From Streptomyces sp. NBC_01351 (GTDB taxonomy: Bacteria; Actinomycetota; Actinomycetes; Streptomycetales; Streptomycetaceae), in NCBI RefSeq assembly GCF_036237315.1, contig NZ_CP108356.1, positions 6,763,501-6,827,500 of the forward strand: a stretch of DNA of 64,000 bases, given 5' to 3'. Under the pieces are notes generated by a model. It saw only the letters and a program-made list of their open reading frames with translations. It had not been told where the DNA came from and did no database searches. Numbering within the stretch: position 1 is the first letter of the stretch; the number at the start of each line of letters is the position of its first letter. Below are positions 41,985 to 50,308 of the stretch, in pieces. Both the position numbers and the translations under genes were made by a program.

Positions 41985-42158
41985 ATGCTCGAGACATCGC
42001 AGGGTGAGCCGTCGGTTCCCGCGCCGGTCCCCGCCCCCGTTGCCGAGGAGCCGAGAGGCTGCCTCTTCGCCCTGTCCCAGCCGCCCCTGATGATCTTCCT
42101 AGCGGTGATCGGTGTCCTGCTGCTGCTCGCCGCCGTGCACGACCTCTTCATGCTCTGA
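41985..42158 (+). CDS. 57-residue single-helix membrane protein
   Basis: Encodes MLETSQGEPSVPAPVPAPVA, then a Glu/Pro linker and one hydrophobic segment (LMIFLAVIGVLLLLAAV, residues about 35-51), ending HDLFML. It has an ATG start but no clear ribosome site. The last 60 bases overlap the convergent CGNR gene. The Pro-rich cytoplasmic part and good hydrophobic helix make chance unlikely, but no family is recognised. Confidence 0.5.
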   Translation: MLETSQGEPSVPAPVPAPVAEEPRGCLFALSQPPLMIFLAVIGVLLLLAAVHDLFML

Positions 42159-42719
42159 CGGCCCGGCGTCGGCTCCCTTGCGCCGCGCCCGGTACGCGGC
42201 CACGTGCAGCCGGTTCCCGCAGGTCCGGCTGTCGCAGTAGCGCCGCGAGCGGTTCCGGGAGAGGTCCACGAAGGCGCGCCGGCAGTCCGGGGCCTCGCAG
42301 CGGCGCAGCCGCTCCTGCTCCCCGGAGACCACGATGAAGGCCAGGGCCATGCCGCCGTCGGCCGCCAGGTGGTCGCCCACCGAGGCGCCCGGCGCGAAGT
42401 AGTGCACGTGCCAGTCGTAGCCGTCGTGGTCGGTCAGCTGCGGAGTGGTGCCGGCCGTCGCCACCAGTTCGTTGATGAGCGCGGACGCGGCGCGCGGGTT
42501 CGGCGCCGCGAAGACCTGCGCGAACTTGCTGCGCACCGTACGCACACCGGAGAGGTCGCGGGCGCCGAGCTCGCCGACGCCGCTGATCGAGTACTCCTGG
42601 ACGAATCCGCGCAGCGCGGCGATGTCCGCGAGCCCGTCGGGATGCTCCGATTCGGCCGCGGTGTTCACCAGCGCGACGACGACGTCGAGCGCGCGACGGG
42701 TGTCGTGGGGGATCTGCAC
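42099..42719 (-). CDS. CGNR zinc-finger transcription regulator
   Basis: A 206-residue protein. Residues about 1-130 form the ABATE-type stress-response domain (DTRRALDVVVALVNTA). Residues about 138-180 hold the zf-CGNR finger, RRCEAPDCRRAFVDLSRNRS then RRYCDSRTCGNR, a likely DNA-binding zinc domain. The last 20 residues (GPSEHEEVVHGGEQQQDTDH) are low-complexity and overlap the small membrane-protein gene on the other strand, so the tail is probably unconstrained. The target genes are unknown. Confidence 0.87.
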   Translation of the reverse strand: MQIPHDTRRALDVVVALVNTAAESEHPDGLADIAALRGFVQEYSISGVGELGARDLSGVRTVRSKFAQVFAAPNPRAASALINELVATAGTTPQLTDHDGYDWHVHYFAPGASVGDHLAADGGMALAFIVVSGEQERLRRCEAPDCRRAFVDLSRNRSRRYCDSRTCGNRLHVAAYRARRKGADAGPSEHEEVVHGGEQQQDTDHR

Positions 42720-42877
42720 GGGGTCTCCCTCAGGGGCCGGGCCTGCGGCGACGACCTGTGCCGCCGCTGGGGGCCGACTCTAGCGGGTCACTCCGAGGGG
42801 GTGCCCAACGCGCACCGGCGCCGTCCCCACGGGTGGCTTCCGCGAGAACAGCGCCGGCACGTCCGTATGTGGTTGTC

Positions 42878-42912
42878 CGACACGCACCGTCGCCCCGAGT
42901 CGGACGGTGTCG
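42878..42912 (-). terminator. Candidate terminator of ssgB
   Basis: CGACACGCACCGTC (42878-42891) pairs with GACGGTGTCG (42903-42912), leaving a 4-base bulge in the first arm. It lies 19 bases after the ssgB stop on the minus strand. Confidence 0.6.
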
Positions 42913-42930
42913 CGCGGGTGTGGGCCTGGC

Positions 42931-43344
42931 TCAGCTCTCGGCCAGGATGTGGGAGAGCTCCTTGTCGAGGTCGAAGTGCCGGTGTTCGGTCCCGGGTGGG
43001 ACCGCGGCATCCGTCCGCTTGAGGAACGACTCCAGTGCTCGGGCTGGTGCTTCGAGCAGTGCTTCTCCCTCCGGTGAGCTCAGGGCGATGCACACGACGC
43101 CCTGACCGTGGCTGCGGGACGGCCAGACGCGGACGTCGCCGGTTCCGGTGGGCCGGTGGAGGCCCTCTGCGAGGAGGTCGCGGGCGAATACCCATTCGAC
43201 CGTCTCCTCGGCGCCGGTGTGGAAGGTGGCGTGCACGGCGTAGGGGTCGGCCGTGTCATACCGCAGGCCCGCGGGAACAGGCAGTGAGGACTCGCTCGAC
43301 ACAACGAGGCGCAGGTGCAGCTCGCAGCTGACCGTGGTGTTCAT
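42931..43344 (-). CDS. ssgB: Sporulation-specific cell division activator SsgB
   Basis: Marks the sites of sporulation septa and recruits FtsZ in aerial hyphae. The 137-residue protein has the exact family length and the well-conserved sequence: MNTTVSCELHLRLVVSSESS, TADPYAVHATFHTGAEETVE, WVFARDLLAEGLHRPTGTGD and the terminal DLDKELSHILAES. The ATG at 43344 follows a GAAAGG. It is a strong marker that the host is a sporulating streptomycete. A TIGR02611-type membrane protein is transcribed divergently. Confidence 0.96.
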   Translation of the reverse strand: MNTTVSCELHLRLVVSSESSLPVPAGLRYDTADPYAVHATFHTGAEETVEWVFARDLLAEGLHRPTGTGDVRVWPSRSHGQGVVCIALSSPEGEALLEAPARALESFLKRTDAAVPPGTEHRHFDLDKELSHILAES

Positions 43345-43521
43345 AAGCGCCAGGGCCTTTCGCTCAGTGTGCGCTCGGGGATTCGCACGTCGGCGAAATC
43401 GACATGCCACCTACGGTGCCGTTGTAAACCCCTCTGACCGTTTTGCGGACCTCTGGGTCCCTCGGACGGCGGATCCAAAGCATCATTCACGTGTGCTTCC
43501 GGCTCGGGTAGATTCGATCCC

Positions 43522-44040
43522 ATGAATACGGGGAGTGACCGCGGGGCCAACGAGCCCGCAGCCGACGAATCCGCCGCCCAGGCCGCCGCAGAGATCACTG
43601 CCGGGGCCGCCGCGGAACCCACTGCCGGGCCAGCCGCGGAACCCACTGCCGAGGCAGCCGAGGAGACACCGCACGTATCGAAGGCACCCGCCTTCATCAA
43701 GGCCCGCCGCAGCCTGCACCTGAGCTGGCAGGTCGGCGTCTTCGTCGTCGGCCTGGCGGTCATCGGCGCCGGTGTCGCGATGCTCGTGCTGCCCGGCCCC
43801 GGCTGGGTGGCGATCTTCGCGGGCCTGGCGATCTGGGCCACCGAGTTCGCCTGGGCCCACCTCGTGCTGCGCTGGACCAAGCGCAAGGTCACCGAGGCCG
43901 CCCAGAAGGCGCTCGACCCGAAGGTCCGGCGCCGCAACATCATCCTGACCAGCGTGGGCCTCGTCATCGCGGGCGCGCTGATCGGCTTCTACCTGTGGAA
44001 GTACGGGCTCGTCCTGCCCTGGCGCATCAAGGACCAGTGA
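43522..44040 (+). CDS. TIGR02611-type PGPGW membrane protein
   Basis: A 172-residue protein. A 50-residue Ala/Glu/Pro-rich N-terminus contains repeated AAEPTAG/AAEPTAE units. Then LSWQVGVFVVGLAVIGAGVA, the hallmark LVLPGPGWVAIFAGLAIWATE, a basic amphipathic stretch (WTKRKVTEAAQKALDPKVRR) and a last helix (VGLVIAGALIGFYLW). The function is unknown. TAGATT (43509-43514) lies 7 bases before the ATG, so the message is probably leaderless. Confidence 0.88.
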   Translation: MNTGSDRGANEPAADESAAQAAAEITAGAAAEPTAGPAAEPTAEAAEETPHVSKAPAFIKARRSLHLSWQVGVFVVGLAVIGAGVAMLVLPGPGWVAIFAGLAIWATEFAWAHLVLRWTKRKVTEAAQKALDPKVRRRNIILTSVGLVIAGALIGFYLWKYGLVLPWRIKDQ

Positions 44041-44086
44041 TGGTCAAGGAGCACCGCTGACATGCGGTAATGTTTGCGGTGCGTCC

Positions 44087-44158
44087 GGGCGATTAGCTCA
44101 GTGGGAGAGCACTTCGTTCACACCGAAGGGGTCACTGGTTCGAACCCAGTATCGCCCA
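44087..44158 (+). tRNA. tRNA-Val (CAC), copy 1
   Basis: Starts GGGCGATTAGCTCAGTGGGA, with anticodon loop TTCACAC in TTCG.../CGAA arms, T-arm GGTTCGAACCC and acceptor ATCGCCC plus A. The length is 72 bases. A TAATGT hexamer (44068-44073) is a likely -10. Confidence 0.96.
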
Positions 44159-44164
44159 CCCGGA

Positions 44165-44203
44165 CCAGAGGCCCGGAGACTTTCACAGTCTCCGGGCCTC
44201 TGG
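44165..44203. terminator. Terminator after tRNA-Val(CAC) copy 1
   Basis: CCAGAGGCCCGGAGACT and AGTCTCCGGGCCTCTGG form a 17-bp perfect stem with loop TTCAC. It also lies 5 bases beyond the stop of the convergent membrane-protein gene. Confidence 0.88.
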
Positions 44204-44207
44204 CGTT

Positions 44208-46526
44208 TCACCGGAGCCGGCCGATCGCGTCCCGCAGCCGGCGGGCGTCGCGCAGCCGCTTCTCGTACGTCGCGCCCACCGCCAGCAGCAGCAGGCCCGC
44301 CAGCGCCGGCGGCACCCAGCGCGGCAGCGCCCCCGCCACCTGCACCACGTACGGCGCCAGCTCGTGCAGCGCCACCACCGCCAGCACCGCGCCGCCCAGC
44401 AGCAGCGGGGCCTGGAGCCGTCGCTGCGCGCCCGCCAGGGTCACCGCCAGCGCGGCCACGCCCAGCAGCAGCGGGCGCACCCAGTCCGGGTCCCCCCAGG
44501 CCGCCAGCAGGCTCGGCAGCAGTGTCGCGGAGAGCCCCGCGCCGTACGCCGTCCACGAGGAGACCGCGGGGTCCTTGCGCCGCCGCAGCAAGCCCACCGC
44601 CAGGGCGGGCAGCGTCACCGGCAGGGTGTACGCCTCCGGCGCCGAGACCCCGGAATCGGCCAGCCGGACCCAGGTCGCCGCCACGAACAGCGCCCCCGCC
44701 GCCCAGCCCAGCACGCGCCGGTCCGGCCGTACCGCCGCCCCGGCGCAGACCACCCCGAGCAGTGCCAGGACCAGGGCGAGGGTCCCCGGCCGCCCGGCCG
44801 ACAGGGCCACCGCCAGGGCGCCCGCCGCGCCCGCCGCGATCTCCGCGGGCAGCCGGACGCCGCCCAGCCGGGGCCCGAGCGCGGCCACCACGGCCGGGAC
44901 CGCGAGCACCCACAGCGCCCACCACACCACCGCCAGGTCCGTCAGCGCCGCCGCGGCCACCAGCAGCCCCGTGGCGTACCCGACGGCGCACGCCGCCGCC
45001 CCGGCGCGGGCCCACCGCGCGGCGGGCCCGTACGCCGCCGCGGCCGCGCAGAGCGCGCCCAGCAGCCCCCACACCGCGAAGGTGGCCAGCCGGCCGTCCA
45101 GGGCGCCCAGGGACACGTTCGCGGCCCCGGCCAGCGCGCAGGCGCCGGCCGTGATGCCGGTCCCGCGCTCCGGGGACCGCAGGGCGAGCAGTCCCGCCGC
45201 CGCCGTGACCGCCAGCTGCGCCGCGAACGCCGCCGCCACCGGGAAGCCGAGCAGCAGCGGAGCCGCGAACAGCCCCGCCCAGCCGAGGACCACCGCCACC
45301 GCCGCCGGCTCCGGCCGGGACAGCACCCGCGACAGCCACCAGGCGGACCCCGCCGTCAGCAGCAGGCCCAGTACGACGGCCACCCCCGACCCGTACGGAT
45401 CCGCGGCCGGGCTCGTCGCGGCCCACACCTCGTCCAGCACCCCGACCCGGCCGAGCAGCGCCGGAGCGACCGCCACCCACCCGGACAGCGCCGTCAGGGC
45501 TCCCACCACCGCGCCCGCCCAGCCCAGCCCGCGCCGGACGTGCGCCGGGAGAGCGTGGACCCGTACGGCCGCCAGCAGCGGCAGCGCCACCAGCAGGTGC
45601 ACCAGCACCGACCACGACGGCTCGAGCTCCGGCCGGGACAGCCCGCCCACCGCCACCACCGCCAGCACGCCGCCCACCAGCGCGGCGACCCAGGCGCGCG
45701 GCTCCCGCCAGGCCGCGGCCACCCCGAGGGCCGCGCCCGCCAGCAGCAGCGCCGACGGGGGCCACGCCTCCGCGGCCGAGACCGCCGCCCAGGACTCCGA
45801 CACCCCGGTCAGCACCGCGGCCGTGCCGAGTGCGACCGCGGGGAGCGCCGCCCACCGAAGCCGCACCGCGAGCGCCGCGTCCAGCGCGGCCGTCGCCAGC
45901 AGCGCCCAGGCGAGCTCCAGCGGGCCCGCCTGCGCGGCCAGCGCCGCGAGCGGCAGCGGGAACTGCGCCGCCAGCACCGCGGCCGGCCGCGGGATCCGCA
46001 GCTCGCGCAGGGCGAACCCGTACCCGGCCCAGACTGCCGCCAGCACCGCGGCCGCACCCGCCGCGTACGCCCGGGGGTCCGTGCCCGGCATGCCGACCCG
46101 GTGGAGCGCGTACGCGTCCAGCGCCGTCAGCAGCAGCCCCACCGCCGCGACCGACTCCGCCGTCGAGCGCAGCCCGCGGCGCAGCAGCGGCACGGGCGCG
46201 GCCAGTGCCGCCGCCGTCACCGCGCCGAGCACCACCGAGCGCCCGGCGATCCCGAGCGAGCCCCAGCTCACCAGGGTGAACGCCAGCGCGGCCACGGCCA
46301 GCAGCACGGCGCCCAGGGTGAGCAGCACGTTCTGCGCACTCGGAGCCGAGGCGTCCTTCGCGGGCCCGGCCGTCGGGGCGGGCGGTGCCGCCAACGGCAC
46401 CGCTGCGTGCAGCAGCCGCAGCAGCCAGTCCCTGCGGGCCAGCAAGTACTGGCGGCGGCTGTCCAGTTGAGCCAGCTCGCGGTCGATGAGCGCCAGCTCT
46501 TCGGCGGGCGGCAGGGGCATGTTCAT
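44208..46526 (-). CDS. Large polytopic membrane protein (SCO7613 C-terminal domain type)
   Basis: A 772-residue protein with a short N-terminal coiled segment (EELALIDRELAQLDSRRQYL) and then about 20 or more Ala/Leu/Val-rich membrane helices to the end, for example LLTLGAVLLAVAALAFTLV. It matches the 'SCO7613 C-terminal domain-containing membrane protein' group by composition and N-terminal pattern. No catalytic motif is seen. The ATG at 46526 is used. It shares a divergent promoter region with the SRPBCC gene. Confidence 0.8.
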   Translation of the reverse strand: MNMPLPPAEELALIDRELAQLDSRRQYLLARRDWLLRLLHAAVPLAAPPAPTAGPAKDASAPSAQNVLLTLGAVLLAVAALAFTLVSWGSLGIAGRSVVLGAVTAAALAAPVPLLRRGLRSTAESVAAVGLLLTALDAYALHRVGMPGTDPRAYAAGAAAVLAAVWAGYGFALRELRIPRPAAVLAAQFPLPLAALAAQAGPLELAWALLATAALDAALAVRLRWAALPAVALGTAAVLTGVSESWAAVSAAEAWPPSALLLAGAALGVAAAWREPRAWVAALVGGVLAVVAVGGLSRPELEPSWSVLVHLLVALPLLAAVRVHALPAHVRRGLGWAGAVVGALTALSGWVAVAPALLGRVGVLDEVWAATSPAADPYGSGVAVVLGLLLTAGSAWWLSRVLSRPEPAAVAVVLGWAGLFAAPLLLGFPVAAAFAAQLAVTAAAGLLALRSPERGTGITAGACALAGAANVSLGALDGRLATFAVWGLLGALCAAAAAYGPAARWARAGAAACAVGYATGLLVAAAALTDLAVVWWALWVLAVPAVVAALGPRLGGVRLPAEIAAGAAGALAVALSAGRPGTLALVLALLGVVCAGAAVRPDRRVLGWAAGALFVAATWVRLADSGVSAPEAYTLPVTLPALAVGLLRRRKDPAVSSWTAYGAGLSATLLPSLLAAWGDPDWVRPLLLGVAALAVTLAGAQRRLQAPLLLGGAVLAVVALHELAPYVVQVAGALPRWVPPALAGLLLLAVGATYEKRLRDARRLRDAIGRLR

Positions 46527-46565
46527 ATCCGGAGTGTGGCGGCGGTCACGCGGTCAGGACATGGG

Positions 46566-46598
46566 CGTACGTACTCAGATGCACACTGAGTACGTACG
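46566..46598. promoter_or_regulatory. 12-bp palindrome in the divergent promoter region
   Basis: CGTACGTACTCA (46566-46577) and TGAGTACGTACG (46587-46598) form a perfect inverted repeat with a 9-base spacer, midway between two divergent starts (46526 and 46640). This is the placement expected of an operator controlling both genes. Confidence 0.6.
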
Positions 46599-46639
46599 AA
46601 CAGGGCACACGCGCACCCCGCGCGCGCCACACTGGATCC

Positions 46640-47131
46640 ATGGACCGCAGCCGCTGGGACCGCTGGAACCGCTACCGCTTCCGCAGCGCGTGGGACCTCG
46701 ACGCCCCGCCCGCACAGGTCTTCGCCGTCCTGGAACTCCCCGGTGAGTACCCGCAGTGGTGGCCCCAGATCCGCCGGGTCGAAGAGCTCGACGAGCGCAG
46801 CGGCGCCGCCACCATCCGCTCGGCCCTCCCGTACTCCCTCCACGTCACCGCCACCCAGCTGCTGCGCGACACGCGGCGAGGGGTGCTGGAAGTGGCCCTG
46901 CGCGGCGATCTCGACGGCTGGGCGCGGTGGACCGTACGGGCGCGCGCCGCGGCCGGCGGCGGCCCGCGCACCCGGGCGCTGTACGAGCAGGAGGTCGAGG
47001 TGCGGCGGCCGCTGATGCGAAGGCTCGCGCTGCCCGGGCGGCCGGTGTTCCGGCTGAACCACGCGCTGATGATGCGGGCGGGGCGACGCGGTCTGGAGGC
47101 CCGGCTGGCCGGCTTCCGGGAAGCGGTTTGA
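46640..47131 (+). CDS. SRPBCC-family (polyketide cyclase/START-like) protein
   Basis: A 163-residue helix-grip protein that would bind a hydrophobic ligand. It has YRFRSAWDLDAPPAQVFAVL, GEYPQWWPQIRRVEELDER and a basic C-terminus (RPVFRLNHALMMRAGRRGLE). The ligand is unknown. CACACT (46628-46633) sits 6 bases before the ATG, and no ribosome site is visible. The last codons overlap the -35 of the downstream tRNA promoter. Confidence 0.85.
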   Translation: MDRSRWDRWNRYRFRSAWDLDAPPAQVFAVLELPGEYPQWWPQIRRVEELDERSGAATIRSALPYSLHVTATQLLRDTRRGVLEVALRGDLDGWARWTVRARAAAGGGPRTRALYEQEVEVRRPLMRRLALPGRPVFRLNHALMMRAGRRGLEARLAGFREAV

Positions 47132-47156
47132 ACCAGCCCCGAGCCTTCTGTATTGT
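47128..47156 (+). promoter_or_regulatory. Promoter of tRNA-Val(CAC) copy 2
   Basis: TTGAAC (47128-47133) and TATTGT (47151-47156) are separated by exactly 17 bases, the best vegetative promoter in the window. The -35 overlaps the SRPBCC stop codon. Confidence 0.8.
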
Positions 47157-47169
47157 TCAGTCCGTTCCC

Positions 47170-47241
47170 GGGCGATTAGCTCAGCGGGAGAGCACTTCGT
47201 TCACACCGAAGGGGTCACTGGTTCGATCCCAGTATCGCCCA
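47170..47241 (+). tRNA. tRNA-Val (CAC), copy 2
   Basis: The 72-base sequence differs from copy 1 at only two places, a C in the D-arm (CAGCGGG for CAGTGGG) and a T in the T-loop region (GATCCC for GAACCC). The anticodon loop TTCACAC is the same. Confidence 0.96.
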
Positions 47242-47248
47242 CCGGGAC

Positions 47249-47278
47249 AGGCCGGTCCGTCTTATGACGGACCGGCCT
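47249..47278. terminator. Terminator after tRNA-Val(CAC) copy 2
   Basis: AGGCCGGTCCGTC and GACGGACCGGCCT form a 13-bp stem with loop TTAT, followed by TCCGC. Confidence 0.85.
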
Positions 47279-47317
47279 TCCGCATGTACGGGGCCGGGTA
47301 GGGCGCCGGGTACGGGG

Positions 47318-48046
47318 CTACGCGGCCGTCGACAGGTCCCCCGGCCGCAGCGGCCAGTGCGGATCCACCGCCTCCGGCGTCCCCTGGCGCGCGAACCACG
47401 CCTGCAGCCCGCGCGCCTGTGCCGCGTGCCACACCGCCTGGAGCGTGTGCAGTTCGGCCGGGCTCAGCCGCTCCAGCCGCGCCGCGAACCGGCGGCCCAC
47501 CGCCCGTACCAGCTCCAGCGAGGCCTGCGCGTCCGCCGCCGCGTCGTGGGCGCCCTCCAGCTCTATCCCGTAGTGCGCGCACAGGTCCGTCAGCGTCCTG
47601 CGGCCCTTGCGGTACCGGTCCAGGTGCTTGTCCAGCACGCGCGGATCCAGCACCGTCAGCGGCCGGTTGTCCAAATAGCGGGTCAGCGACGACGCCCGGT
47701 GCCGGCGCAACTCCCGGTCCAGCAGCGTCAGATCGAACGGCGCGTTCATCACCACCACCGGGCGGCCCGCCACCTGCTGCTCAGCGAGCGCGCGCGCTAT
47801 CTCCTCCACCACCGGCGCCGGCCAGCGGCCGTGGCGCTGCAGGTGCTCGTCGGTCAGGCCGTGCACCTCCGTGGCGCCGGGAGGCACCGGAACCCCGGGA
47901 TTGACCAGCCAGCGCGTGGTGCGGACCCGGCCGCCCGCACACTCCTGGACGACGAGCGCGGCGGACACGATCCGGTCCTGCTCGACGTCCACCCCGGTGG
48001 TCTCCGTGTCAAATGCGGCCAGCGGGCCCTCGTACCAGCGTGTCAT
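47318..48046 (-). CDS. DEDDh 3'-5' exonuclease (DNA polymerase III epsilon-like)
   Basis: A 242-residue exonuclease. The metal-binding residues are all visible: Asp/Glu in LAAFDTETTGVD (Exo I), Asp in VMNAPFDLTLLD (Exo II), and His/Asp in EGAHDAAADAQA (Exo III). It degrades or proofreads single-stranded DNA or RNA. The ATG at 48046 is used (MTRWYEGPLAAF). The C-terminal 70 residues (RRFAARLERLSPAELHTLQ...) are typical of the streptomycete homologues. It stands alone downstream of the tRNA. Confidence 0.9.
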   Translation of the reverse strand: MTRWYEGPLAAFDTETTGVDVEQDRIVSAALVVQECAGGRVRTTRWLVNPGVPVPPGATEVHGLTDEHLQRHGRWPAPVVEEIARALAEQQVAGRPVVVMNAPFDLTLLDRELRRHRASSLTRYLDNRPLTVLDPRVLDKHLDRYRKGRRTLTDLCAHYGIELEGAHDAAADAQASLELVRAVGRRFAARLERLSPAELHTLQAVWHAAQARGLQAWFARQGTPEAVDPHWPLRPGDLSTAA

Positions 48047-48246
48047 GGCGAACTCCTCGTCCACGGTCGGCAGATGGCCCGGATCACGCCACCCTTGCCC
48101 GAATCGGTGATACCCGTGCTGTTTGCCGCGTACGCCGTTTGCGGGGGTTCGGGTGCGGAGACAACTCCAGTGGGGGGCCGTACACATGACCGGTCGTCAC
48201 CCCGTCCACCAGACACGGCAGAGCCCGGAGGCATGGGGAGTCGGCC

Positions 48247-48849
48247 ATGGCGCTCGCGCAGCCCGAACCGAGCGGGGTGCCGGCGCTGCAGATCGATCCG
48301 CGCACCGGCGAGCCGGACGCAGCGCGGAGCGGACCGCTGCGCGGCACACTCGCCACCACCGCCTGCATGGAGACCCTTCAGGTGGGATACCTGCACGCCG
48401 TCGCGGCAGCGGCCGGCTGCTCGCTCTCGCAGCCCTTTCCCGACAACGGCATCGACTGGCACGTCAGCCACGGTGCCCCCGAACACGTCGTCGACGACGA
48501 GGTCACCATCAAGGTGCAGTTGAAGGCGACCTACCAGATACCGCCGCGGCCGGCCGGGCCCACCTTCGCCTTCACCCTCGACAACGAGCACCTGGTGAAA
48601 CTGGCCCGCACCCCGGTCGCCGTCCACAAGATCCTCGTCGTGATGCTCGTCCCGCGCGAGCGCGACCAGTGGCTCGCCGCCGGGCACGACCGGCTCGACC
48701 TGCGGCACTGCTGCTACTGGACCAACCTCGCGGGACACCCCGTGACCGGCCGGCGCCGGACCACCGTACGGATCCCGACCACGCGGATCTTCGACGACCG
48801 CGCGCTGTGCGAGATCATGACCCGGGTCGGGTCGGGAGGGACACCCTGA
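48247..48849 (+). CDS. DUF4365 protein (nuclease-like fold)
   Basis: A 200-residue protein. Residues about 35-190 match DUF4365: TTACMETLQVGYLHAVAAAA, GIDWHVSHG, VTIKVQLKATYQ and FDDRALCEIM. The spaced acidic residues and xVQLKAT resemble the D...ExK core of restriction-endonuclease-like folds (D in GIDW, Q-x-K in VQLKA). It is coupled to the next gene (TGATG). DUF4365 proteins are sometimes found near defence genes. The function here is unproven. Confidence 0.8.
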   Translation: MALAQPEPSGVPALQIDPRTGEPDAARSGPLRGTLATTACMETLQVGYLHAVAAAAGCSLSQPFPDNGIDWHVSHGAPEHVVDDEVTIKVQLKATYQIPPRPAGPTFAFTLDNEHLVKLARTPVAVHKILVVMLVPRERDQWLAAGHDRLDLRHCCYWTNLAGHPVTGRRRTTVRIPTTRIFDDRALCEIMTRVGSGGTP

Positions 48850-50057
48850 TGCACTGGAACCCGCCGCACCTCGAACCGCTGCCGCCCCCGGAGTTCGCGG
48901 ACCCGGCCGTGCCCGACCCCGAGCACGTCGACCCCGCCGTGCTGGGCGCGCTGCTGCACCGGCACGGCTGGCTGCGGCGCGGCGGGGCCGCCGGACGGTA
49001 CGGCCGCTGGACGCCGCCGGCCGCCCACCGTGCGGGCAGCTCCGGTACGAGCCTGCTCGTCCCCGAGAGCAGCGCCTTCCCCGACTGCGCGGACCTGCTG
49101 GAGGAGGCGCTCACGGCCCTCTCGCTCAGCGGGCTGCCCTCGGCGCGGGAGGTGCTGTACGGGCTGAGCGTGCCCAGCGACGAGATCCGCTGGGAGCGGG
49201 AGATCCCGGAGGGGCCGCAGGGCCTCCAGGGTGAGGCCGACTGGACGGCGCAGGAGCAACTGCGGGCGGCGGCCCGGCGCTTGCTGCTGGCGGGCGCCTT
49301 GGCGGACCGGGCGCGGGCGGGCTATTACGGGGCCCGCCACCGCGGCCAGGCCGAACGGGCGCTGGACGGCGTGCTGGTGGGGCCCTCGCCGGGTGGTCGG
49401 CGGCTGAGTGCGTACGTCCCGGTGGACGGGGGCCGGGGCACGGTGAAGCGGTTGCACCACGCCCTGCACGCGGCCCGCGAGGCCGTGGACTACCAGCGGG
49501 CCACTGGCGGCATGGAGGCCTTCGACGCGGCGGTGGAAGCGGGGGTCAGCCGCGAGCTCGCGGACGCGCTCATCGCGCTCGTCCGGGGCTCGGAGGGGGC
49601 ACGGATCACCCTCGCGTGGGCGCCGGCGGCGGGGGTCCCGGCGGGGTGCGCGGCGCGGCCGGAGCCGGTGGAGTTCTCGCCGGGCGACCTCCTGGTCCTG
49701 AGGGAGGCCGCCGCCCGCTACACCCGGGACGAGCCGGCGGTCACGGTCCGGGTGGTGGGGACGGTCGTACGGATGCGGCGCTCGGCCCCGGGCGGGGGCG
49801 GCACGGTACGGCTGCGGGTCCTCGCCGGGGCGGAGATCTCCTCGATCCGGGCGGAGCTGGACGAGGAGGCGTACCGGGTGGCGGGCCACGCGCACCTGGT
49901 GGGCCTGCCGATCAAACTGACCGGGCGGCTGCACCGGAGGGGCGGCTTCCGGCGCTTGACGCACGCGGCGGAGGTGACACCGGTCCCGCTGGACGAGGTC
50001 GAGCGGGACCGGCTGATGAAGTCCCTGGACACGGCGTTCGACCCGACGGAGGACTAG
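48849..50057 (+). CDS. Uncharacterised partner of the DUF4365 protein
   Basis: A 402-residue protein. The ATG overlaps the DUF4365 stop. It begins HWNPPHLEPLPPPEFADPAV with a Pro-rich segment, then a helical middle (SLLVPESSAFPDCADLLEEA, AARRLLLAGALADRARAGYY) and a C-terminal beta-rich part (VTVRVVGTVVRMRRSAPGGG, then AELDEEAYRVAGHAHLVGLP) that could be an OB-like fold. I recognise no catalytic motif. Coupling implies joint function with DUF4365. Confidence 0.65.
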   Translation: MHWNPPHLEPLPPPEFADPAVPDPEHVDPAVLGALLHRHGWLRRGGAAGRYGRWTPPAAHRAGSSGTSLLVPESSAFPDCADLLEEALTALSLSGLPSAREVLYGLSVPSDEIRWEREIPEGPQGLQGEADWTAQEQLRAAARRLLLAGALADRARAGYYGARHRGQAERALDGVLVGPSPGGRRLSAYVPVDGGRGTVKRLHHALHAAREAVDYQRATGGMEAFDAAVEAGVSRELADALIALVRGSEGARITLAWAPAAGVPAGCAARPEPVEFSPGDLLVLREAAARYTRDEPAVTVRVVGTVVRMRRSAPGGGGTVRLRVLAGAEISSIRAELDEEAYRVAGHAHLVGLPIKLTGRLHRRGGFRRLTHAAEVTPVPLDEVERDRLMKSLDTAFDPTED

Positions 50058-50094
50058 GCGGCCGCCTTCGGGTCGGGCCGGTTGCGCGGGGGCC

Positions 50095-50126
50095 GGCCGG
50101 TGGGGTGGGCGGCCGGTGGGGTGGGC
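50095..50126. repeat. 16-bp tandem G-rich repeat
   Basis: GGCCGGTGGGGTGGGC occurs twice head to tail (50095-50110 and 50111-50126). Its runs of G could form a quadruplex. It lies in the 250-base gap between convergent genes. The rest of that gap shows nothing recognisable. Confidence 0.75.
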
Positions 50127-50308
50127 GGGCTCAGCCGGGGCGGGGTCGGTGTGGTGCCGGCCCGGCCGGTGCCGGGCGCGCGCCGGGGCGTCTCCTCGGG
50201 CGTCGAACGGTTCCAGGGGTCGGTGGGCCGAGGGGGCCCGGTTCGACGCCCTGCGGGGACGCCCCACCGCACACCCGGCCCCGTCCGAGCCGGCGGGGAC
50301 CAGCCTGG

